A stretch of 64,000 nucleotides of DNA from Pseudomonadota bacterium. Its GTDB lineage: Bacteria > Pseudomonadota > Gammaproteobacteria > Burkholderiales > Gallionellaceae. The notes beneath the pieces are model-generated. The model was not told where the DNA came from. It saw only the letters and a program-made list of their open reading frames with translations, and made no database searches. The stretch's first letter is position 1; every line of letters starts with the position of its first letter. Made by a program: the position numbers and the translations under genes. Positions 55,745 through 64,000 of the stretch are shown here, one piece after another. Location of the stretch: the NCBI GenBank assembly GCA_021821945.1, contig JAJZTF010000002.1, positions 124,001 to 188,000 on the forward strand. The letters run 5' to 3'.

Positions 55745-56470
55745 ATGGCGCTGACAAGCAGGCAGAACAGGCAGCAGGATGAGATGGCGTTCGTGCTGCA
55801 TACACGCCCTTTCAGGGAAACCAGCCTGTTGCTAGACGTGTACAGCCGTCAGCATGGCAGGCTTGCTGTGGTGGCGCGGGGTGCGAGACGGCCGGGATCC
55901 GCCCTGCGCGGCGTACTGATGAACTTCCAGCCGCTGCTTTTGTCATGGTTCGGCAAGGGCGAGGTGAAAACGCTGCATGCGGCGCAGTGGCAGGGCGGAC
56001 AGCCCTGCCTTCAGGGCACGGCGCTGATGTGCGGATTCTATCTCAATGAGCTGCTTGTCAACATGCTGGCGCGCGACGATCCGCACGAGCGCCTTTTCGA
56101 TTACTATCGCGCGACACTGTACAGGCTGGCCCATGAGTCAGACCATGCGGCGAGCCTGCGCTGTTTCGAGAGGCATCTGCTTCAGGAGCTGGGCTATGCG
56201 ATGGAGCTGGAAAAGGAGGCGGGAAGCGGCAAACCCATACAGCCTGAAATTTGCTATCGTTACGTCGTGGAGCGCGGGGCCTTGCCGGATGAAGGCGGAG
56301 AAGGAATGAAGGTGCTGGGAAGGACGCTGTTGGCGATGGCGAAGGATGACTATGCCGACCCTCTGGTGATACAGCAGAGCAAGCAGCTGATGCGCATGCT
56401 GCTCAATCACCACCTGGGGGGAAAGGTGCTGCATACGCGTGAACTGATCAAGGATCTGCAGAGAAAATGA
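55745..56470 (+). CDS. recO: DNA repair protein RecO
   Basis: RecO (241 residues) anneals DNA and loads RecA with RecR. The N-terminal OB fold ([32 protein letters not shown]) is followed by the helical domain ([23 protein letters not shown]). The zinc cysteines found in some RecO proteins are absent. It overlaps pdxJ as ATGA. Confidence 0.95.
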   Translation: MALTSRQNRQQDEMAFVLHTRPFRETSLLLDVYSRQHGRLAVVARGARRPGSALRGVLMNFQPLLLSWFGKGEVKTLHAAQWQGGQPCLQGTALMCGFYLNELLVNMLARDDPHERLFDYYRATLYRLAHESDHAASLRCFERHLLQELGYAMELEKEAGSGKPIQPEICYRYVVERGALPDEGGEGMKVLGRTLLAMAKDDYADPLVIQQSKQLMRMLLNHHLGGKVLHTRELIKDLQRK

Positions 56471-57198
56471 TGAAACTCGGACTTAACATAGACCATGTTG
56501 CCACGCTGCGCCAGGCGCGCGGCGCGCGCTATCCCAATCTGCTGCGTGCGGCGCTGATCTGCGAGGAGGCGGGCGCTGATGCGATCACCCTGCATCTGAG
56601 GGAGGACCGCCGCCATATCCAGGACGAGGATGTGCGCCTTCTGCGCGGGATGCTGCAGACCCGCATGAACCTGGAATGCGCGGTCACGGACGAGATGATA
56701 GACAATGCGCTCATGATCAAGCCGCACGACCTTTGCATGGTGCCGGAAAGGCGCGAGGAGCTGACGACCGAGGGCGGGCTCGACGTGATACGCCATTTCG
56801 ATGCCATCAGGTCGGCTTGCGAGCGTTGTGCCGATGCGGGCATACGCGTATCCCTGTTCATCGATCCCGATGTCAGGCAGATCGATGCAGCCTGCAGGAC
56901 AGGCGCTCCGGTGATCGAACTGCATACCGGAAGATACGCCGATGCCGACAGCGTTCCCGCAAGGAGGGAAGAACTCGATCGCATACGCTATGCGGCAGAA
57001 CACGCCCATCAGCAGGGTTTGCAGGTGAATGCGGGGCACGGCCTGCATTACCACAATGTGCAGGATATCGTCGCGATCCCCAATATCGTCGAGCTCAACA
57101 TCGGTCATGCGATCATCGCCGAGTCGATTTTCATAGGGCTGGATGCCGCGGTGCGCAAGATGAAGGCGCTGCTGGTCGCGGGAAATCAGCAGGCATGA
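56467..57198 (+). CDS. pdxJ: Pyridoxine 5'-phosphate synthase
   Basis: PdxJ (243 residues) condenses 1-deoxyxylulose 5-phosphate with 3-amino-2-oxopropyl phosphate, the ring-closing step of DXP-dependent vitamin B6 synthesis. [16 protein letters not shown] at the N-terminus, [12 protein letters not shown] and [11 protein letters not shown] are family hallmarks. Two adjacent ATGs start it. It overlaps acpS as ATGA. Confidence 0.97.
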   Translation: MMKLGLNIDHVATLRQARGARYPNLLRAALICEEAGADAITLHLREDRRHIQDEDVRLLRGMLQTRMNLECAVTDEMIDNALMIKPHDLCMVPERREELTTEGGLDVIRHFDAIRSACERCADAGIRVSLFIDPDVRQIDAACRTGAPVIELHTGRYADADSVPARREELDRIRYAAEHAHQQGLQVNAGHGLHYHNVQDIVAIPNIVELNIGHAIIAESIFIGLDAAVRKMKALLVAGNQQA

Positions 57199-57578
57199 TC
57201 TTCGGCATAGGCACGGACATCGTCGAATATGCCCGCATCGAGTCGATGTGGCGTCGCCATCAGGCAAGGCTCGCAGAGCGCCTGCTGAGCCGCTTTGAGC
57301 TTGCCGAGTACAGCGCCCATGCCGATCCCGCGCGCCTGCTTGCAAAGCGGTTTGCCGCAAAGGAGGCGTTTTCCAAGGCGCTGGGCAGCGGACTCAGGCA
57401 TCCCGTGAGCCTCACGGCGATCAGCGTTTCGCACGACGGGCTGGGGAAGCCTGTGCTGCAGTTCGAGCCCGAGCTTCGCACCTATCTGGCGCAGGCGGGC
57501 ATAGGCGCCCATCATCTATCCATCAGCGACGAGAAAAGCATGGTCGTCGCATTCGTCGTGCTTGAGACTGCGGGGTAA
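57195..57578 (+). CDS. acpS: Holo-[acyl-carrier-protein] synthase
   Basis: AcpS (127 residues) transfers 4'-phosphopantetheine from CoA to acyl carrier protein. [13 protein letters not shown] with the metal Asp near residue 8 and [13 protein letters not shown] (about 56-68) are present. The longer frame upstream is antisense-like and lies inside pdxJ; the ATG overlapping the pdxJ stop is correct. nagZ starts 2 nt after its stop. Confidence 0.96.
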   Translation: MIFGIGTDIVEYARIESMWRRHQARLAERLLSRFELAEYSAHADPARLLAKRFAAKEAFSKALGSGLRHPVSLTAISVSHDGLGKPVLQFEPELRTYLAQAGIGAHHLSISDEKSMVVAFVVLETAG

Positions 57579-57580
57579 TC

Positions 57581-58630
57581 ATGGGATTGGGGCCGGTCAT
57601 GCTGGATGTGCTGGGAACGGAGCTGACCCCCGAGGACGAGGCGCGGCTTTTGCATCCCCTTGTGGGCGGGGTGATCCTTTTCAGGCGAAATTTTTCATCC
57701 GTGGCGCAGCTCGTTTCGCTGACTTCCGCGATACGTGCGCTGCGCAACCCGCCGCTTCTGATCGCGGTCGACCACGAAGGCGGCAGGGTGCAGCGCTTCC
57801 AGGAAGGATTCACGAAAATTCCCGCGATGCGCGAGCTCGGAAGGATCTGGGATCACCATCCCCAGCGGGCCCGTCATCTGGCGCATCAGGCGGGCTTTGT
57901 GCTGGGCGCCGAATTGCGCGGCTGCGGAGTCGATTTCAGCTTCACGCCGGTGTTGGATGTCGACCATGGGTCTAGCAGCGTGATCGGGGACCGTGCCTTC
58001 CACAGCGATCCCCAGGCGGTTTCAGAGCTTGCGCATCATCTTCAGCTGGGACTCAGGCAGGCGGGCATGCAATCGGTGGGCAAGCATTTCCCCGGTCACG
58101 GCTTTGTCGTCGCGGATTCCCATCTCGCAATCCCCGTGGACGAGCGGAAATTCGTGGACATCGAGCTTTGCGATCTCGTGCCTTTCAGGCAGATGATCTC
58201 CTTCGGGCTTGCAGCGATCATGCCGGCGCATGTGATCTATCCTGACGTGGACGATCGCCCGGCCGGATTTTCTCCTGTCTGGCTCAAGGAAATCCTGCGC
58301 GGCAGGCTGGGGTTTGAAGGCTGCATCTTCAGCGATGATCTGAGCATGGAAGGGGCGACGGTCGCCGGCGGGATAGTTCAGCGCGCATCAGCCGCGCTGA
58401 ATGCCGGATGCGACATGGTTCTGGTCTGCAACAGGCCCCAGTCGGCCGACGAGCTGCTCTCTGGGCTTCACTGGGAAATGCCGGTGACGAGCCGCGCCCG
58501 TTTGACGCACATGCGGGGCGCGCCGCATCCGGTGCCGCTTGCCCGGCTGCACGAGGACGGGAATTTCCTGAAGGCGCTCAAGGATGTGTCTGGCATAGGC
58601 ATAAGCTCGCCGGAGTTACCCCTGGTCTAG
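57581..58630 (+). CDS. nagZ: Beta-N-acetylglucosaminidase NagZ
   Basis: A GH3 enzyme (349 residues) that removes GlcNAc from anhydro-muropeptides during cell-wall recycling in the cytoplasm. The catalytic loop KHFPGHG (168-174, His as acid/base) and the nucleophile D252 (FSDDLSMEG) are intact; [10 protein letters not shown] (64-73) binds substrate. There is no signal peptide. Confidence 0.95.
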   Translation: MGLGPVMLDVLGTELTPEDEARLLHPLVGGVILFRRNFSSVAQLVSLTSAIRALRNPPLLIAVDHEGGRVQRFQEGFTKIPAMRELGRIWDHHPQRARHLAHQAGFVLGAELRGCGVDFSFTPVLDVDHGSSSVIGDRAFHSDPQAVSELAHHLQLGLRQAGMQSVGKHFPGHGFVVADSHLAIPVDERKFVDIELCDLVPFRQMISFGLAAIMPAHVIYPDVDDRPAGFSPVWLKEILRGRLGFEGCIFSDDLSMEGATVAGGIVQRASAALNAGCDMVLVCNRPQSADELLSGLHWEMPVTSRARLTHMRGAPHPVPLARLHEDGNFLKALKDVSGIGISSPELPLV

Positions 58631-58674
58631 CTTTTTTGAGATAATTCGAGCGTATCCACGTCGGGAATGAGAAC

Positions 58675-62350
<3,676 letters not shown>

Positions 62351-62360
62351 GGGAGCTTAT

Positions 62361-63107
62361 ATGCTGGCAATCATAGGCGGTCGCGGCCTGACCGAACTCG
62401 CGAATCTCAAGATCACGCACAGGCAGGTGATGCGCACGCCCTTTGGCGAGCCTTCCGGGGCGTTCCTCTTCGGCACGCTGAACGGGCACGAGGTGATCTT
62501 CCTTGCGCGCCACGGGTTTGGCTACACGATACCGCCGCATCTCGTGAACTACCGCGCCAATCTCTGGGCGCTGCGCGAACAGGGGGTAAGCGATGTGGTG
62601 TCGGTCGCGACCGTGGGCGGGATACGCGCCGATCTCGTTCCAGGCACGCTGGTTGTACCGGATCAGATCATCGATTACACATACGGCCGGGAATACACGT
62701 TTTATGGAAACCGCAGCACCAGCTATCGCAACATCGACTTCACGCTTCCCTATTCCGGGAAGATGAGAAAGCGCATCCTCCAAGGCGCAGTACTTGCGCG
62801 GCAAGCCTGCCTGGATGGCGGCGTTTATGCGACGACCCAGGGGCCGAGGCTTGACAGCATCGCAGAGATCAACCGCTACGAGAAGGACGGTGCGGACATG
62901 GTCGGCATGACGGGCATGCCGGAAGCGGCGCTGGCGCGCGAGCTCGACATGGACTATGCGATGATCGCGGTGGTTGCAAACTATGCCGCGGGGCGCGGGG
63001 ACAACCTTCATGGCATCAATGTCGAAAGCGTGAATGCGGTGGCGATGGGTGCGATGGACAGGGTGCGCGCGCTGCTAGAATGCGTCGTCAACTGCGAGGA
63101 GGATTGA
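62361..63107 (+). CDS. S-methyl-5'-thioinosine phosphorylase
   Basis: A purine nucleoside phosphorylase of the MTAP family (248 residues). RHGFGYTIPPHLVNYRANLWAL and GMTGMPEAALARE are family motifs. At the purine-contact site the Asp typical of adenine-specific MTA phosphorylases (VTDYD) is Asn here (N207 in VVANYAAG), as in 6-oxopurine enzymes. It should release hypoxanthine and methylthioribose 1-phosphate. Pairing with hpt completes salvage of deaminated methylthioadenosine. Confidence 0.85.
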   Translation: MLAIIGGRGLTELANLKITHRQVMRTPFGEPSGAFLFGTLNGHEVIFLARHGFGYTIPPHLVNYRANLWALREQGVSDVVSVATVGGIRADLVPGTLVVPDQIIDYTYGREYTFYGNRSTSYRNIDFTLPYSGKMRKRILQGAVLARQACLDGGVYATTQGPRLDSIAEINRYEKDGADMVGMTGMPEAALARELDMDYAMIAVVANYAAGRGDNLHGINVESVNAVAMGAMDRVRALLECVVNCEED

Positions 63108-63641
63108 ATGGCGGTCAGACCGGTTTTGCGCATGGGAGATGCGCGTCTGTTGCAGGTTTCGGAACCCGTTTCGGATTTTTCGGGCCTTCAGGAATTGCTG
63201 CTGGACATGAGGGATACGATGAAGGCCTTGAACGGCGCAGGCCTTGCCGCGCCGCAGATCGGCGTCAGCCTCCGCGTCGTGATCTTCGGCGTCCCGGAGA
63301 TGAAAAATCCGCGCTACCCCGATGCGGAGCCTGTCCCAGAGACGGTGCTCGTCAATCCTGTGATCACGCCGCTGCATGGCGAAATGAACGATGACTGGGA
63401 GGGATGCCTTAGCCTGCCCGGTATGTGCGGACTCGTGCCGCGCTACAGCGCGATACGCTATCAGGGATACGACGAATACGGATCGCTGGTGGACCGCGTG
63501 GCGAGCGGTTTTCACGCCCGCGTGGTGCAGCACGAATGCGATCACCTGGACGGAATACTCTATCCCATGCGCATACGCGACCTCGGAAAATTCGGTTTCA
63601 GGGACGTGATGTTCCCGAACGCGCCGATGCAGGATGAATAA
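63108..63641 (+). CDS. def: Peptide deformylase
   Basis: Def (177 residues) removes the N-formyl group from nascent proteins. All three motifs are present: GAGLAAPQ (43-50), EGCLSLP (98-104, C100) and QHECDHLDG (141-149, H142, E143, H146). The ATG follows the MTIP stop directly. It is not beside fmt here, unlike in many bacteria, so a second def may exist elsewhere. It overlaps the channel gene by 8 nt. Confidence 0.94.
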   Translation: MAVRPVLRMGDARLLQVSEPVSDFSGLQELLLDMRDTMKALNGAGLAAPQIGVSLRVVIFGVPEMKNPRYPDAEPVPETVLVNPVITPLHGEMNDDWEGCLSLPGMCGLVPRYSAIRYQGYDEYGSLVDRVASGFHARVVQHECDHLDGILYPMRIRDLGKFGFRDVMFPNAPMQDE

Positions 63642-64000
63642 GCAGCCGGGATCAAGAGCCTTACGCAACCTTCTGATCGCGGCTGCGTCACTGGTCGCCG
63701 TCTTCATCATCGGGACGATAGGCTACCGCATCCTGGGCGGCCCCAGGTATTCCTGGCTGGACTGCTTTTACATGACTTTCGTCACGGTGTCGACCATAGG
63801 CTACGACGAAGTCGTGGACGTGAGCCACTACGAATACGGCAGGCTGTTCACGGTGTTCATCGGCATCAGCGGAATCGGTTTGCTGGGTTATGTGTTGTCG
63901 ACATTCACCGCCTTCATGCTGGAGAGCGATCTGAATGTCTTCTGGCGGAGGAAGAAAATGCTGAAGAGAATTGCAGGGCTGAAGGGGCATTACATCGTGT
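63634..64000 (+). CDS. Potassium channel protein, TrkA-N type (5' part only)
   Basis: The first 122 codons of a two-TM channel: TM1 (about 11-34), pore helix and filter ([20 protein letters not shown], filter residues 54-59) and TM2 (about 70-92), then a basic segment leading to LKGHYIV, which begins a Rossmann RCK/TrkA-N domain cut by the window end. The filter reads TIGYDE instead of TVGYGD, so selectivity may differ. The ATG overlaps the end of def. Confidence 0.85.
   Translation, partial: MNKQPGSRALRNLLIAAASLVAVFIIGTIGYRILGGPRYSWLDCFYMTFVTVSTIGYDEVVDVSHYEYGRLFTVFIGISGIGLLGYVLSTFTAFMLESDLNVFWRRKKMLKRIAGLKGHYIV

Overview
The window is ordinary chromosomal DNA of a Gram-negative bacterium, densely packed with housekeeping genes and moderately GC-rich. 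Gene order points to the Betaproteobacteria: nadB / rpoE-rseA-rseB-rseC-degQ-lepA-lepB-rnc-era-recO-pdxJ-acpS-nagZ, and ilvE / CHCC zinc finger / waaF. A GAACGATCGTTC palindrome in front of recA matches the non-canonical LexA motif described for Sideroxydans lithotrophicus and relatives, so the best guess is Nitrosomonadales, perhaps a Gallionellaceae iron oxidiser. The family assignment is inference. There is no prophage, insertion sequence, integrase, CRISPR array or defence island.

Region 1 (1-12.8 kb) reads leftward apart from glnE: start of a secreted protein, a FabMG-like protein, tldD, a nitrilase-type amidase, yhdP; then glnE rightward, facing an ABC-F ATPase and an exported peroxiredoxin. 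Region 2 (12.9-22.5 kb) holds tRNA-Arg(CCT), a DUF3147 membrane protein, metZ-cinA, LexA-box-recA-recX, an HDOD protein, a glycine-zipper lipoprotein, a candidate small RNA of about 50 nt, alaS and an EAL-HDOD protein. Region 3 (22.5-29 kb, leftward) holds envelope and repair genes: surE-pcm-nlpD, a retropepsin-like protease, ilvE, a CHCC zinc finger, waaF and a phosphomannomutase. No rpoS follows nlpD.

Region 4 (29-36.5 kb) is the most interesting. A rightward opgH-opgD pair for osmoregulated periplasmic glucans has a near-consensus sigma-54 promoter preceded by two inverted repeats of form TGTC-N10-GACA. Facing it is a leftward cluster: a 53-residue small protein, a GlrK/QseE-like histidine kinase, a QseG-like lipoprotein and a GlrR/QseF-like sigma-54 activator. 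A perfect FNR box (TTGAT-N4-ATCAA) lies upstream of the small protein. The simplest reading is a cascade in which an FNR-type oxygen sensor controls expression of an envelope-stress two-component system, which in turn drives glucan synthesis through sigma-54. The parts are seen; their wiring is inference.

Region 5 (36.4-45.5 kb) holds a DUF4149 protein, class I fumarase, the SRP RNA, a PagL-like lipid A deacylase, dnaX-ybaB-recR-rluB, a membrane-bound class III nucleotide cyclase next to a membrane-anchored Ser/Thr kinase, and ygfX. Region 6 (45.5-64 kb) holds nadB, the sigma-E operon, translation, export and RNA-processing genes, zipA-ligA, a purine salvage pair (hpt, MTIP), def and the start of a K+ channel gene. 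Many neighbours overlap by ATGA or TGATG, so translational coupling is common throughout.
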